From Pseudoalteromonas sp. MSK9-3 (lineage in GTDB: Bacteria > Pseudomonadota > Gammaproteobacteria > Enterobacterales > Alteromonadaceae): a stretch of DNA of 64,000 bases. The stretch lies in the NCBI RefSeq assembly GCF_003590335.1, contig NZ_MIET01000009.1:62001-126000 (forward strand), in the 5' to 3' direction. Position numbers and translations under genes: made by a program. Shown here in pieces: positions 37,635 to 47,470 of the stretch. Under the pieces are notes generated by a model. The model did no database searches. It was not told the DNA's origin and saw only the letters and a program-made list of their open reading frames with translations. How positions within the stretch are numbered: the first letter of the stretch is position 1; the number at the start of each line of letters is the position of its first letter.

Positions 37635-38654
37635 TTACCCCAGCTGTAAATCAATCGGTGTCTTGCTTGTTTTGCCACCGATTTCTCTCACTAATTTGGG
37701 TATCAGAAAGCCAGGTAATGCGTCCAGCATACCCGCGACAATAGCCCGTGCTTGAGATTCTTCAATGTCAAAATGGCTTGCGCCTTCGACCTTATCTAGC
37801 AGGTGCAAGTAGTAAGGCAAAATATCAGCTTCAAATAGACGTTCGCTTAATGCCACTTGGACTGAACTGGTGTCGTTCACCCCTTTGAGTAACACGCTTT
37901 GATTTAACAAAGTGACGTTGGCACTTTTGAGCATGGTCATGGCTTTGATAAAATCGTCATCAATTTCGTTAGCATGATTAATATGATTAACGAAAATCAC
38001 TTTTAATGGGCTATTGGCAAGGCGTTGACAAAGCTGGCGTGTAATTCGGCTAGGGATCACCACAGGTAAGCGGCTGTGTATTCTAATGCGCTTTAACTGG
38101 GGTAACTTCTCTAATTCATCTATTATCCATTCAATGGCGTCATCTTTTGCCATAAGTGGATCGCCCCCACTGAAAATCACTTCATTGATTTGCGGATGTG
38201 CTTTGAGATAGTCGATGCTTTCAAGTAAGGACCGCTTATTTAATTGGTTTTCTTGATAAGGGAAATGACGCCTGAAACAATAACGACAATTTACCGCGCA
38301 GCCAGTTTTCAGCATCAGTAAAATGCGCGAACGGTATTTGTGCAATAAACCTGGTTGCGCGCTGTCTTGCTCATCTAACGGGTCTTTATTAAAGCCTGCT
38401 TTGGCTAAAAATTCCTTATGAAGAGGCATGACTTGAAGCAACAAGGGATCGTTAGGATCACCATATTTCATTTTTTTTATAAAGGGCAATGGCACTCGTA
38501 CTGGAAACAAACGTCTAGCTTGTAGGTCACTTTCACTAAAATAAGCTGCCAAACCTAGCATTTTTACTAGTGTTTCTGGGTTTGTGACGACATTTGCCAA
38601 TTCTTTTTGCCAGTTGCTCTGCAAATTTACTTCATTTGTTTGTATCATTAGCAA
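37635..38654 (-). CDS. epmB: EF-P beta-lysylation protein EpmB (radical SAM lysine 2,3-aminomutase)
   Basis: 339 aa. Radical-SAM motif CAVNCRYC (Cys119, Cys123, Cys126), then [11 protein letters not shown] and a PLP-binding region with VLLKGVND. It converts (S)-alpha-lysine to (R)-beta-lysine, which EpmA attaches to EF-P. It lacks the long C-terminus of clostridial aminomutases, as expected for EpmB. Divergent from efp with only 34 bp between starts. Confidence 0.95.
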   Translation of the reverse strand: MLMIQTNEVNLQSNWQKELANVVTNPETLVKMLGLAAYFSESDLQARRLFPVRVPLPFIKKMKYGDPNDPLLLQVMPLHKEFLAKAGFNKDPLDEQDSAQPGLLHKYRSRILLMLKTGCAVNCRYCFRRHFPYQENQLNKRSLLESIDYLKAHPQINEVIFSGGDPLMAKDDAIEWIIDELEKLPQLKRIRIHSRLPVVIPSRITRQLCQRLANSPLKVIFVNHINHANEIDDDFIKAMTMLKSANVTLLNQSVLLKGVNDTSSVQVALSERLFEADILPYYLHLLDKVEGASHFDIEESQARAIVAGMLDALPGFLIPKLVREIGGKTSKTPIDLQLG

Positions 38655-38688
38655 GTTTACTACTCGAAAAAGACAGTTAGAGGATACG

Positions 38689-39255
38689 ATGGCGAATTAT
38701 AGCACCAACGAGTTCAAGGGCGGCTTAAAAATTATGTTAGATGGTGAACCATGTGCCATCTTAGAAAATGAAATGGTTAAACCTGGTAAAGGTCAGGCGT
38801 TTAACCGTGTTAAGATCCGTAAATTGATCTCAGGTAAGGTATTAGAAAAAACCTTTAAATCTGGCGATTCAGTGGAAGGTGCTGATGTAATGGATACTGA
38901 TCTTGCGTATCTTTATACAGATGGTGAGTTCTGGCATTTCATGAACAATGAAACATTTGAGCAAATCGCTGCTGATGAAAAAGCAGTGGGCGAAAATGTG
39001 AAGTGGTTAGTAGAAAACGATGTATGTACGATTACATTGTGGAACGGCAGCCCAATTGCTGTAGCACCGCCAAACTTTGTAGAACTAGAGATCACTGAAA
39101 CAGATCCTGGTCTTAAAGGTGATACAGCGGGTACAGGTGGTAAACCTGCTACGCTTATTACCGGCGCTGTGGTACGTGTACCATTGTTCGTGCAAATTGG
39201 CGAAGTAATTAAAGTTGATACGCGTACGTCTGAATACCAAGGTCGTGTAAAGTAA
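38689..39255 (+). CDS. efp: Elongation factor P
   Basis: 188 aa from the ATG at 38689, the E. coli length; an upstream in-frame ATG lies inside epmB. TTAGAGG serves as ribosome site. Begins [17 protein letters not shown]; Lys34 in KPGKGQAF is the beta-lysylation site that helps ribosomes through polyproline stretches. Three beta-barrel domains. Flanked by both modification genes. Confidence 0.97.
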   Translation: MANYSTNEFKGGLKIMLDGEPCAILENEMVKPGKGQAFNRVKIRKLISGKVLEKTFKSGDSVEGADVMDTDLAYLYTDGEFWHFMNNETFEQIAADEKAVGENVKWLVENDVCTITLWNGSPIAVAPPNFVELEITETDPGLKGDTAGTGGKPATLITGAVVRVPLFVQIGEVIKVDTRTSEYQGRVK

Positions 39256-39272
39256 TACACTGTATTAGTATT

Positions 39273-39300
39273 AAAAATCCCAGCTTTGACTGGGATTTTT
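39273..39300 (+). terminator. Terminator of efp
   Basis: Eleven-base arms (AAAAATCCCAG / CTGGGATTTTT) with a 6-nt loop, 18 nt after the efp stop. Confidence 0.92.
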
Positions 39301-39325
39301 TATGGCTGTAATAAAAGAGGGCATT

Positions 39326-40300
39326 ATGTCTGAACAATTGTGGGCCCCAAGCGGTGAGATAGTCACATTGCGCCAACGGGCGGTGATTTTGCACAAAATT
39401 AGGACTTTCTTTGCGGAACGTGACGTGATGGAAGTTGAAACACCGAGCTTATGTGCCGCGAGCGTAACCGATGTGCACTTAGCCACTTTTTCAACAGAGT
39501 TCGTTGGGCCAGGAAATAGCGCAGGCTTGCCGTTATATCTGCAAACCTCCCCTGAGTTTGCCATGAAGCGTTTACTGGCTGCCGGCAGTGGTGCCATTTA
39601 CCAAATTGCCAAAGCATTTCGAAATGAAGAGTCGGGAAAGCATCATAATCCAGAGTTCACTATGCTTGAGTGGTATCGTCCTGATTTTGATGAGTTTGCA
39701 CTGATGGCTGAATTAAGTGAATTAATGATGCATATTTTAGACTGTCAGCCATGTACGTCTATTTCGTACCAGCAAGTGTTTATGGATGTGTTGGCGATTG
39801 ATCCGCTGTCAGCCAGCCTAGATGAACTCAAAAGTGAAGCTATTAAATATGGGTACGGTGATATTGCCGAGGCCGAAACACAGCGAGACACCTTGTTACA
39901 GCTATTATTTTGTATGGAGATTGAGCCTAAAATTGGTCAACATGCGCCTTGTTTTGTTTATCATTTTCCTGCCTCGCAGGCTGCATTGGCAAAACTCAAT
40001 TCAGAGGATACACGCGTCGCTGGGCGTTTTGAGTTGTATTATAAAGGCATGGAGTTGGCTAATGGCTTTAATGAGCTCACAGATGCGACTGAGCAAGCAG
40101 CACGTTTTGCACAAGACAACCAATTAAGGGTTGAGTTGGGTCTAAATCCAGTTGATATGGATCGACACTTTTTAGAAGCCTTAGCGCATGGTTTACCTGC
40201 ATGTTCAGGCGTTGCGTTGGGTGTTGATAGGCTTGTGATGCTGGCTACAGGCAAAAGCGCAATTAAAGAAGTGATAGCGTTTGATATAGCGCGCGCATAG
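39326..40300 (+). CDS. epmA: EF-P--(R)-beta-lysine ligase EpmA (PoxA/GenX)
   Basis: 324 aa from the ATG at 39326, preceded by AGAGGGC; an ATG 24 nt upstream lies in the efp terminator. Class II lysyl-tRNA-synthetase-like core without the anticodon domain: [45 protein letters not shown] (motif 2) and [15 protein letters not shown] (motif 3). Attaches beta-lysine to Lys34 of EF-P. Confidence 0.96.
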   Translation: MSEQLWAPSGEIVTLRQRAVILHKIRTFFAERDVMEVETPSLCAASVTDVHLATFSTEFVGPGNSAGLPLYLQTSPEFAMKRLLAAGSGAIYQIAKAFRNEESGKHHNPEFTMLEWYRPDFDEFALMAELSELMMHILDCQPCTSISYQQVFMDVLAIDPLSASLDELKSEAIKYGYGDIAEAETQRDTLLQLLFCMEIEPKIGQHAPCFVYHFPASQAALAKLNSEDTRVAGRFELYYKGMELANGFNELTDATEQAARFAQDNQLRVELGLNPVDMDRHFLEALAHGLPACSGVALGVDRLVMLATGKSAIKEVIAFDIARA

Positions 40301-40313
40301 CGCTATATCAAAC
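40279..40313 (+). terminator. 13-bp perfect hairpin spanning the epmA stop codon
   Basis: GTTTGATATAGCG at 40279-40291 and CGCTATATCAAAC at 40301-40313. The TAG stop (40298-40300) lies in the 9-nt loop. There is no T-run; it may stabilise the mRNA end or insulate the convergent gene. Confidence 0.6.
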
Positions 40314-40329
40314 TTGTAAAGGTAGAAAA

Positions 40330-41547
40330 TTATACGAAACGTTTTAATTCATCTTGCGTTGTTTTTGTTAAAAGTTGCGCTTGTTGGCAGTGATTTACAG
40401 CATCATCAATTTGTGTTTTAGATTGCTGGCCCAGTTCGACGATCTGCTGCACTGTTTGGTGTGTATTATTTTGTGTGGCCTCTAACTGATGCACCGCACT
40501 GACGATGTCTTCTAATTGTGCTTGATTACGCTCAAACTCTCGACTCATATCCGTAAACCCTTGAGAGGTTGTGCTGATGGCTTGTTCGGCACCTTTGGAG
40601 TGATCAATCAGCTGTTCTGACTCTTGGTTTGTTTCACCCACTAGGGTATTCATTTGATTGATGAAATCGCTAATTTGACGTGTCGCTTCATTGACTTTGA
40701 CTGATAAACTTCTGACTTCATCGGCCACAACGGCAAAGCCGCGCCCAGCTTCTCCGGCTCTTGCTGCTTCAATTGCAGCGTTTAAAGCCAGTAAATTAGT
40801 TTGGTCTGAAAACTCTTCAACCATTTTGAGGATACTGCGAATGTTTTCGCTGTTTTCTTTTAATCCTGAAACAGTCGTAGAGAACTTACCAAGTAATGCG
40901 GTGATTTGCTTTACTTCATCGACCAATTTTGCCAATGAGGTAGAAGACGCTTTTACAAATTGTAAGCTCTCGGTATTGGCTTGGTATACTTGATCGGTAT
41001 TACCCACGATACTTTGTAGGCTGTGTGTGACTTGATCGCTGGCGGCAATAATAGAGTCGCTAATATGCAATTGTTGTGCACCAAACTCCGCGGTTTGCTG
41101 CATTGATTGTGTCACATCTTGGTTGCTGTTTGCAGCGGTTTGCGCACTGTTATACGTGCTGGCAAGAAGCTTACTTAAATTACTGGTAAACGTATTGTAT
41201 TGCTCGCTCAATTCTCTAAATTCATCGTAAGTAAAGTGGGGCAGTTTAGCGTTGAGATCGCCATCTTTGCGGTTAATTTGTTTTAACGCATCGCGCATTG
41301 CCCTGACTGGTCTCACGATTAAAAACCGCATATAAAATAATGTGAAAATAAAGCCAGCGACGGCGCCAAATGCCATCAGCCAAAACCAACCTAAGCCTTG
41401 TTCTTTTTCGCTGAGTTCCGCATACAACCAAAATAAAGTGAGTAACTGAAACGAAAATACAAAGCTTAAATTGCCAAATATTTTACGTGATAGGGTAAAG
41501 AAAAAAGATTGTTCAATTTGATTATATATACTCATGTATAGACCCAT
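40330..41547 (-). CDS. Methyl-accepting chemotaxis protein
   Basis: 405 aa. Two membrane helices lie within the first about 75 residues with almost no periplasmic loop, so it probably senses via membrane or cytoplasmic state. HAMP about 75-130, then the signalling domain with the conserved hairpin [20 protein letters not shown] and [20 protein letters not shown]. Two starts are possible (41547, 41535). A single chemotaxis receptor gene outside any che operon. Confidence 0.92.
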   Translation of the reverse strand: MGLYMSIYNQIEQSFFFTLSRKIFGNLSFVFSFQLLTLFWLYAELSEKEQGLGWFWLMAFGAVAGFIFTLFYMRFLIVRPVRAMRDALKQINRKDGDLNAKLPHFTYDEFRELSEQYNTFTSNLSKLLASTYNSAQTAANSNQDVTQSMQQTAEFGAQQLHISDSIIAASDQVTHSLQSIVGNTDQVYQANTESLQFVKASSTSLAKLVDEVKQITALLGKFSTTVSGLKENSENIRSILKMVEEFSDQTNLLALNAAIEAARAGEAGRGFAVVADEVRSLSVKVNEATRQISDFINQMNTLVGETNQESEQLIDHSKGAEQAISTTSQGFTDMSREFERNQAQLEDIVSAVHQLEATQNNTHQTVQQIVELGQQSKTQIDDAVNHCQQAQLLTKTTQDELKRFV

Positions 41548-41607
41548 TTTAGGCTCTTCACTGTGCCATTTTATTTAATCATAGAACAGTGTGAATTATT
41601 TATTCAG

Positions 41608-42300
41608 TTAACGCGACAAAATCATTTTTGCATAACATGGAAAGTTAGTAAAAATACCATCTACACCAAGCAGCTGCATGTCTTCGATGTCTTGCTGCTT
41701 ATCGACTGTGTAGGCATAAACCTTTAAACCTCTTTGCTTTGCGTCATGTACATATTCATGATTTATAAAATTTTTATCGATATGAACACTATAGGCATTT
41801 AATTGCTGAGCAAATTGCGCATACTGCAGTGGAATAGATGCTGTGAGTGCGCCGATTTTAATCCAAGGCAATTGCTGTTTTAACCACAGTAATTGGTGGT
41901 GGTCGAAAGATGAGATAAGTAATTGGTCACGTGACAAGGTGGCATCATGGATATTCTGTTCAATGCAGGTAACAAACTTGTCTAAGCTAAATGTATGCTT
42001 GAGCTCAAGGTTTATGAGAATGTGTTGACCCACGGCGGTTAAGGCTTGCTGTAAACTCGGTATGTACTGTCCATTACCGGCATCAAAAGACTGTACTTTT
42101 TCAAGGGAAGTGGTATTGATTTTACCTTGGCCATTCGTGGTGCGGTCCAGCCAAGTATCATGAATAATGACAAAGTCATCTTGGCAACTTTGGACGTCTA
42201 ATTCAATGCCATCGACCTGAGCTTGTAGAGCGGCATCAATTGCGCTTAAGGTGTTTTCTGGGTAATTACCACTGGCACCACGGTGAGCAAATATATGCAT
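41608..42300 (-). CDS. Glycerophosphodiester phosphodiesterase
   Basis: 230 aa. GDPD TIM-barrel signatures: FAHRGASGNYPENT, GIELDVQ and VIIHDTWLDRTTNG supply the metal-binding Glu and catalytic His pairs. No signal peptide, so UgpQ-like and cytoplasmic. It hydrolyses glycerophosphodiesters to sn-glycerol 3-phosphate and an alcohol. Its ATG overlaps the stop of the permease gene by one base. Confidence 0.93.
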   Translation of the reverse strand: MHIFAHRGASGNYPENTLSAIDAALQAQVDGIELDVQSCQDDFVIIHDTWLDRTTNGQGKINTTSLEKVQSFDAGNGQYIPSLQQALTAVGQHILINLELKHTFSLDKFVTCIEQNIHDATLSRDQLLISSFDHHQLLWLKQQLPWIKIGALTASIPLQYAQFAQQLNAYSVHIDKNFINHEYVHDAKQRGLKVYAYTVDKQQDIEDMQLLGVDGIFTNFPCYAKMILSR

Positions 42301-43163
42301 TAGGCTTTATTCCTTGTAACAGACCAAGTTTCAAAAAAAGCAGTGCTAACAACAAGTAACCCCCCTATCAAGGTTACTATACTGGGTTTTTCTGCCAATA
42401 GCATAAAGGCCAACAGGGTTGCATACAAGGGCTGTAAGCAAGAAATTAACCCCGCGGTCGTTGCTGACAAATGTCGTAAGCTACTGGCAAAAAGTGCATG
42501 AGGTAACGCGGTAAAGACGATGCCAGCAAGTAAAATCAAACCAAGGTGAGACTGTGAAAGAGCGCTGGGGGGAACGGTGACAAAGGCACATAGCATGAGG
42601 CTGGCTACGAGTGTTTGATATAGCATGGTTTGAGGGCCACCATAATGGGAAAAGTATCTTTTTTGCAGTAAATTTCGTAGCGAAAATAAAGCGCCCGAAC
42701 TCACGCCCGTTATGATGCCTAATGTAACTTGGTTGCCTAAACTGGCCTCAGGTATGAGTAGGTATATACCTGTGAGTACGACAACAGCACATATTATATC
42801 TTTGCGTTTTAATTGCTTTTGCGTGAAAAAGGGTTCTAAAAAGACCGTTATAACTGGGTAAGTGAAAAAAGCGATAATGCCAATGGCTATGCCTGCCATT
42901 TGCATTCCCGCAAAATAGGTCACCCAATGCAAGCCAACAACAACACCCAATAAAATAGCGATTAAATAGTCTTTTGAGGTCTGTAAGGCAATTTTCTTTC
43001 GTTGTAATGTTAGCAAGAGTATAAGTGCGACGAAGGCCACTGCCGTTCGGTATACGGTAATGTCTAATGCTGATAAATCGATGAGTTTTGAAAAAAGAGC
43101 GGTACCACCGAATAATAAAACGGCGATATGTAAATATAGCAAAGAGGATTGCTCGGCTCGCAT
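42300..43163 (-). CDS. EamA/DMT-family permease
   Basis: 287 aa with about ten hydrophobic helices in two EamA repeats (about 10-140 and 150-280). AAGGTAGG precedes the ATG. Coupled to the phosphodiesterase gene. Substrate unknown; DMT members export or import amino acids, nucleotides or other metabolites. Confidence 0.88.
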   Translation of the reverse strand: MRAEQSSLLYLHIAVLLFGGTALFSKLIDLSALDITVYRTAVAFVALILLLTLQRKKIALQTSKDYLIAILLGVVVGLHWVTYFAGMQMAGIAIGIIAFFTYPVITVFLEPFFTQKQLKRKDIICAVVVLTGIYLLIPEASLGNQVTLGIITGVSSGALFSLRNLLQKRYFSHYGGPQTMLYQTLVASLMLCAFVTVPPSALSQSHLGLILLAGIVFTALPHALFASSLRHLSATTAGLISCLQPLYATLLAFMLLAEKPSIVTLIGGLLVVSTAFFETWSVTRNKA

Positions 43164-43221
43164 GTGAGTGGCCTACCTTTTTTATTTAGTTTAACACTAA
43201 CCTTGTGACCTTTGTCACTAA

Positions 43222-44385
43222 ATGTTTGTTGCTATTTTTGCTATCTTTGCTTGTCTGTATCTCAAGGTTAATTTTACACATATGGCAGCACACTCGGTGA
43301 TCAAACATTTAGCACTGGCTGAACAGCACAAAATTCTAAGAAGCATTGGGCCATTGATTTTTTCGCTATTTTACTTTTTTCCGATGTTTAGTCTTTGGGA
43401 TGTGCTTAGCTTACATGACCTAGGGTTACAGGTGGCTATCTACAGTTGTTTTATCGCCTTGTACTGTGTTGCGGTGTTTAAACAAGGCGATGATGCCACG
43501 CTTACAATTATTTTGATGCTTATCGTGACTTCAGCAGGATCCTTGGTAACGCCTGGAACCAGCACTTTGTTTGGCTATATAGCGCCACTATGTGGCTTTA
43601 ATTACCGTCGTCCGTATAGCTTTTTTATGTTAGGTATCATGTTGTTCATCATGTACCTCTGTAGCCAGTATTTGATCACGAGCAACCCGCTGTACTTTTG
43701 GGCGCCGGCTTTACTCATTAGTATTGGCTTATTTAGTTTTGGTGTATTTGAGCGCCAAGAACGTTTACATCAAATTGCACACCACACTAGCCAAGAGAAA
43801 TTAGAGCAACTTGCAGCAATTGCCGAACGAGAGAGAATTGCGAGGGATTTACATGATACGTTGGGACACTCTTTGTCTTCAATAGCATTAAAGGCAGAAC
43901 TGGCCAGCAAATTACATGATGCAGGGTTACAGCAAAAAGCAGTCTCAGAATCGCAGCAGGTAGCTGAACTAGCAAGAGATTTATTAAGTGAAGTGCGCGA
44001 AGCGGTCTCTGGATTAAAACAGATGGGACTATATGCACAAATCAATTTACTCGAGCAGCGTTTAATTGATGCGCAGTTTAACGTCGAGCAACAGCTAGAT
44101 GCAGTGGACTTAAAAGCAGAACATGAAAGCACATTGTGTTTTATTGCTAAAGAGCTTGTGACTAATATTTTGCGCCACAGTGATGGTAAGCATGTCTCGA
44201 TTGAAATAGGTCAAATAGACACTGTATATATGCGTATTTTCGATGATGGGCATGTGGACCAGTTCAAGTATGGCAACGGGTTAACTGGTTTGATAGAACG
44301 AGCTGAAGCACTAGGGGCAACTGTAATAATTGACACGAGTACGGGATTTTCTGTGACCGTAAAGCTGCGGGAGGAGCGGGTGTGA
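43222..44385 (+). CDS. DesK-like sensor histidine kinase
   Basis: 387 aa. Four to six N-terminal membrane helices (to about 175), then a HisKA_3 dimerisation domain with phosphoacceptor His211 in ARDLHDTLGHSLSS, and an HATPase domain with KELVTNILRHSDGK and YGNGLTGLIERAEALGA. No good ribosome site precedes the first ATG, and the start could be 43282. It overlaps the response-regulator gene by 4 nt. Membrane-fluidity sensing is suggested by similarity to DesK, but no desaturase gene is nearby. Confidence 0.9.
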   Translation: MFVAIFAIFACLYLKVNFTHMAAHSVIKHLALAEQHKILRSIGPLIFSLFYFFPMFSLWDVLSLHDLGLQVAIYSCFIALYCVAVFKQGDDATLTIILMLIVTSAGSLVTPGTSTLFGYIAPLCGFNYRRPYSFFMLGIMLFIMYLCSQYLITSNPLYFWAPALLISIGLFSFGVFERQERLHQIAHHTSQEKLEQLAAIAERERIARDLHDTLGHSLSSIALKAELASKLHDAGLQQKAVSESQQVAELARDLLSEVREAVSGLKQMGLYAQINLLEQRLIDAQFNVEQQLDAVDLKAEHESTLCFIAKELVTNILRHSDGKHVSIEIGQIDTVYMRIFDDGHVDQFKYGNGLTGLIERAEALGATVIIDTSTGFSVTVKLREERV

Positions 44386-44984
44386 TTAAAGTGATGGTTG
44401 TGGAAGACCAAGCATTGGTTAGAGGGGCGATTAGTGCTTTATTAAGCTTAGATCATGACATTGAGGTGGTGGCTGAGGCTGCCGATGGAGCAGAGGCAAA
44501 GCAGCTGTTGCAATCGGTGATCCCTGATATCGTTCTAACAGACATTGAAATGCCAAACATGACAGGGTTAGAACTGTTAGAGCATGTATCGCAGGCACAC
44601 GAGACATGTCAGACGGTTATCATGACGACTTTTTCTCGTGCCGGATATATTCGTAGGGCATTAGCTGGAGGGGCGAGAGGGTTTGTATTAAAAGAAGCGC
44701 CCAGTGAGTACTTAATTCGCACGCTCAAACAGGTGGTGTGTGGTAAAAAAGTCATTGACCCTGAATTAGCATTGTCAGCACTAGATGATACAGATCCGTT
44801 AACAGAAAAAGAAAGAAAGGCATTACGACTTGCAGGTGAAGGGTATAAAACAGCTGAAATAGCGAAAAGTTTATACTTAAGTGAAGGTACCATAAGGAAT
44901 TATTTATCTGATGCAATAGCAAAACTAAACGCCAGTAATCGTGTGGATGCAGCGCGTATTGCGAAACAAAAAGGCTGGTTGTAA
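44382..44984 (+). CDS. LuxR/NarL-family response regulator (DesR-like)
   Basis: 200 aa with a GTG start overlapping the kinase stop. Receiver domain with VVEDQALVRGAI, phosphoacceptor Asp54 in VLTDIEMPN, and Lys in FVLKEA. C-terminal LuxR-type helix-turn-helix (LTEKERKALRLAGEGYKTAE, then SEGTIRNYLSDAIAKLNASN). Cognate partner of the upstream kinase. Confidence 0.93.
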   Translation: MIKVMVVEDQALVRGAISALLSLDHDIEVVAEAADGAEAKQLLQSVIPDIVLTDIEMPNMTGLELLEHVSQAHETCQTVIMTTFSRAGYIRRALAGGARGFVLKEAPSEYLIRTLKQVVCGKKVIDPELALSALDDTDPLTEKERKALRLAGEGYKTAEIAKSLYLSEGTIRNYLSDAIAKLNASNRVDAARIAKQKGWL

Positions 44985-45113
44985 GCAATTAATAAGGGTT
45001 AAATTCACTAATAATGTTAACTGGGATCAAATTTCTTTTAACAAAAAAGGCTTTTTATTGGGTCGGTTTTTGATAGTATAGTCATCCTAAATCATTATTA
45101 AGTAAAGGTTACG

Positions 45114-47282
45114 ATGTTAGAGCCAAAACTCCTCATGCCTGTATTAGCACTTACCACATCGGTGTGCGGGGTGTTTATGCTGTTGAATTGGTTAATTCAT
45201 CGAACACTTGCTGGCACTAAGCAATGGATGTTGTTTGTGACCTTGGTTGCCGTGGCATGTGTGCTTATTTCACAGCCACAGCTGAGTGATTTTTGGCGTA
45301 TTTTTGTAGCAAATCAATTGATTTTGGCTGGGCTTATTTTTTTAGCGCTGGGAACTGAGCAATTTTTTCAAATTAAATCAAAATACTGGCCCTGGGTCGT
45401 GTTATCTACCGTTCATATTTTAGGCTTTGTGTGGTTCACTTTTTTTGAACCGCATTTCATCGTACGAGTGGTGCTTAACTACACTATTTGGGCGTTGTCA
45501 TTAGGGCTGTGTATTAGAGCATTATTTCAAAGTAAAGTCAGTGAGTTAACGGAAGCAAGCATTGCTCGTTGGAGCTTTCTGCTTGCCTGTGTGGGTATGC
45601 TCAGTATTTTCACGCTACGGCTATTTATGCTGGGAGCGTATAAACCCTCAGATAGTCTCTTAACCAATAACATGAGTAATCAAATTTTTACCATTGCGGT
45701 TATCGCAATTCCTTTGTTGTTGTGCTTTTCTTTAAGCTTACTGTGTAGTGGTCGACGCGCTGAACAGGTGGAACAAACTAAGCAGGCTGCCGAGCAAGCG
45801 TCACTATTAAAAGGCCGTTATCTCACATTACTTAGTCATGAATTAAGAACCCCACTGAATGCCATTGTCGGGCATGCTGAGATGCTCAAAAGTATTCCAA
45901 GAGAGCCGAAAAAACATGCGGAGCTATGTGACATTATCGCGGGGGCTGCGATGTCTTTATCAGATCTGGCAAACCAAGTGTTGTTGCAAGCGAAAGGCGA
46001 AACAAAACCGCAAGAACTCACTGCAGTTAACATTGCCAATGTATGCCAAGAGATAGTCGATTTACTCTCGCCGTTGGCGGAACAAAAAAAACTGGATGTG
46101 AGTTTAGATACGACATCGTTAATGGCACAAGATTGCTTAGTCGATAAAGAAGCGCTTACTCTTATTTTAAAGAATTTACTGTCAAATGCGATTAAATACA
46201 CACTTGATGGCAGTGTGGTGGTTACCATAAAGTCCGAGAGTGTTGGTAGTCACTACCACAGTGTACAGTTTTACGTATCAGATACAGGGGTGGGTTTAAA
46301 TGACGCTGATTTAGTGACTATCTTTGAGCCATTTGTAACCGTTGCATCAGAGCAAAGTGTGGCGCAAGGTGCTGGGCTTGGCTTGTCTTTGTGTAAGCAG
46401 TTGCTAGAAAATATGAAAGGGGAGCTTCGCGTACGCAGTGAAATAGGGCGTGGTACTGAGTTCTTTTTTGAATTACTACTACGAGAGGGGGAAGTGCAAA
46501 CGAGCAAAGTGAATGCACCCACAGCGAGATACACCCACCATCAGCAAGGCGGGTTAGCCTGTAGTATTTTGGTCGTCGAAGATAATGCATTAAATCGAGA
46601 AGTCTTAAAGCATTACTTGGAAGAGTTGGGTACTACCTTTGAATTTGCGCATGATTTAGCTCAAGCCACAAGCAAGGTAACCAAACGCGCATTTGATATT
46701 ATTTTGCTTGATATGCATTTACCTGATGGTCATGGTTTATCTTGGTTTGTCGATGAATTAAGCACTATGACATTACCCAGCTCTCCTACGGTGATTGCAC
46801 TGACAGGTGATGCCGATGAAACGGCCCAACAAACTTACTTACGCCATGGTATTACCTATTGTATTAGCAAGCCGGTGTCACCTAAAACGCTGGTTGCTGT
46901 ACTAGAGCAAGTGTGTGCCGCACAGAGTACGCAAATATTAGACGAACATTTAGTCAATGAAGAGGTACTGCGTCAATTGAGTAGCTCCCTCGACGGGAAG
47001 TTCTTGACGACTAAATTGATGTATTTATCTGATACATTTGATTATGAGTTTGCACAGTTACAGGGGTTGGCGGATATTAAAGCAACCGATATTTTATACG
47101 AGAAGTTACTGCAATTGGCGCAAGAAAGCCACTTACTCGGCATGGCTGCTTTGAGTGATGAGCTGAGACTGGCAAGTGAGCAGCTTCAGCAAGGACAAAC
47201 GATCCATTGGCAGGCATTACACAGTTTCGCAAAAGAGAGCGTGATGGCGTTGCAAACTATTCACTCAAAAGTTGTAGCATAA
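45114..47282 (+). CDS. Hybrid histidine kinase with receiver and degenerate Hpt-like tail
   Basis: 722 aa. About six or seven N-terminal membrane helices (to about 210), a coil, HisKA with His242 in SHELRTPLNAIVGH, HATPase (LLSNAIKYTL, VSDTGVGL and GAGLGLSLCKQLLENM), receiver with Asp in IILLDMHLPDGHG, and a helical C-terminus. That tail has LLQLAQESHLLGMAALSDEL where Hpt domains have xHxLKGxxxxLGxxxLxxxL; the His and Lys-Gly are missing in the alignment I make. AAAGGT precedes the ATG. The giant surface-protein gene lies 188 bp downstream on the same strand. Confidence 0.9.
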   Translation: MLEPKLLMPVLALTTSVCGVFMLLNWLIHRTLAGTKQWMLFVTLVAVACVLISQPQLSDFWRIFVANQLILAGLIFLALGTEQFFQIKSKYWPWVVLSTVHILGFVWFTFFEPHFIVRVVLNYTIWALSLGLCIRALFQSKVSELTEASIARWSFLLACVGMLSIFTLRLFMLGAYKPSDSLLTNNMSNQIFTIAVIAIPLLLCFSLSLLCSGRRAEQVEQTKQAAEQASLLKGRYLTLLSHELRTPLNAIVGHAEMLKSIPREPKKHAELCDIIAGAAMSLSDLANQVLLQAKGETKPQELTAVNIANVCQEIVDLLSPLAEQKKLDVSLDTTSLMAQDCLVDKEALTLILKNLLSNAIKYTLDGSVVVTIKSESVGSHYHSVQFYVSDTGVGLNDADLVTIFEPFVTVASEQSVAQGAGLGLSLCKQLLENMKGELRVRSEIGRGTEFFFELLLREGEVQTSKVNAPTARYTHHQQGGLACSILVVEDNALNREVLKHYLEELGTTFEFAHDLAQATSKVTKRAFDIILLDMHLPDGHGLSWFVDELSTMTLPSSPTVIALTGDADETAQQTYLRHGITYCISKPVSPKTLVAVLEQVCAAQSTQILDEHLVNEEVLRQLSSSLDGKFLTTKLMYLSDTFDYEFAQLQGLADIKATDILYEKLLQLAQESHLLGMAALSDELRLASEQLQQGQTIHWQALHSFAKESVMALQTIHSKVVA

Positions 47283-47304
47283 ATAATATACTCACGCCTT
47301 AAGT

Positions 47305-47336
47305 AGGGCTTTTATTCTAAAGCCTTATTCTTTTCT
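47305..47336 (+). terminator. Possible terminator after the hybrid kinase
   Basis: Six-base arms (GGCTTT / AAAGCC) with a 6-nt loop and a following T-rich stretch, 25 nt after the kinase stop. It suggests that the giant gene has its own promoter in 47337-47460. Confidence 0.45.
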
Positions 47337-47470
47337 TGAAAATATCCACAAAAACGCAAAATTACACTGGATTACAGTACCTGTAATCAATAAAATCTAC
47401 GCCGTTTTTCGTACTTTAAATTGAAACACATAAATGTGTTCAAAATATGTAGTATCTAGGGGTAGTTAAC

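Noticed and set aside
38584-38688. Upstream extension of efp
   Set aside because: It overlaps epmB on the other strand, and EF-P is highly conserved starting at 38689.
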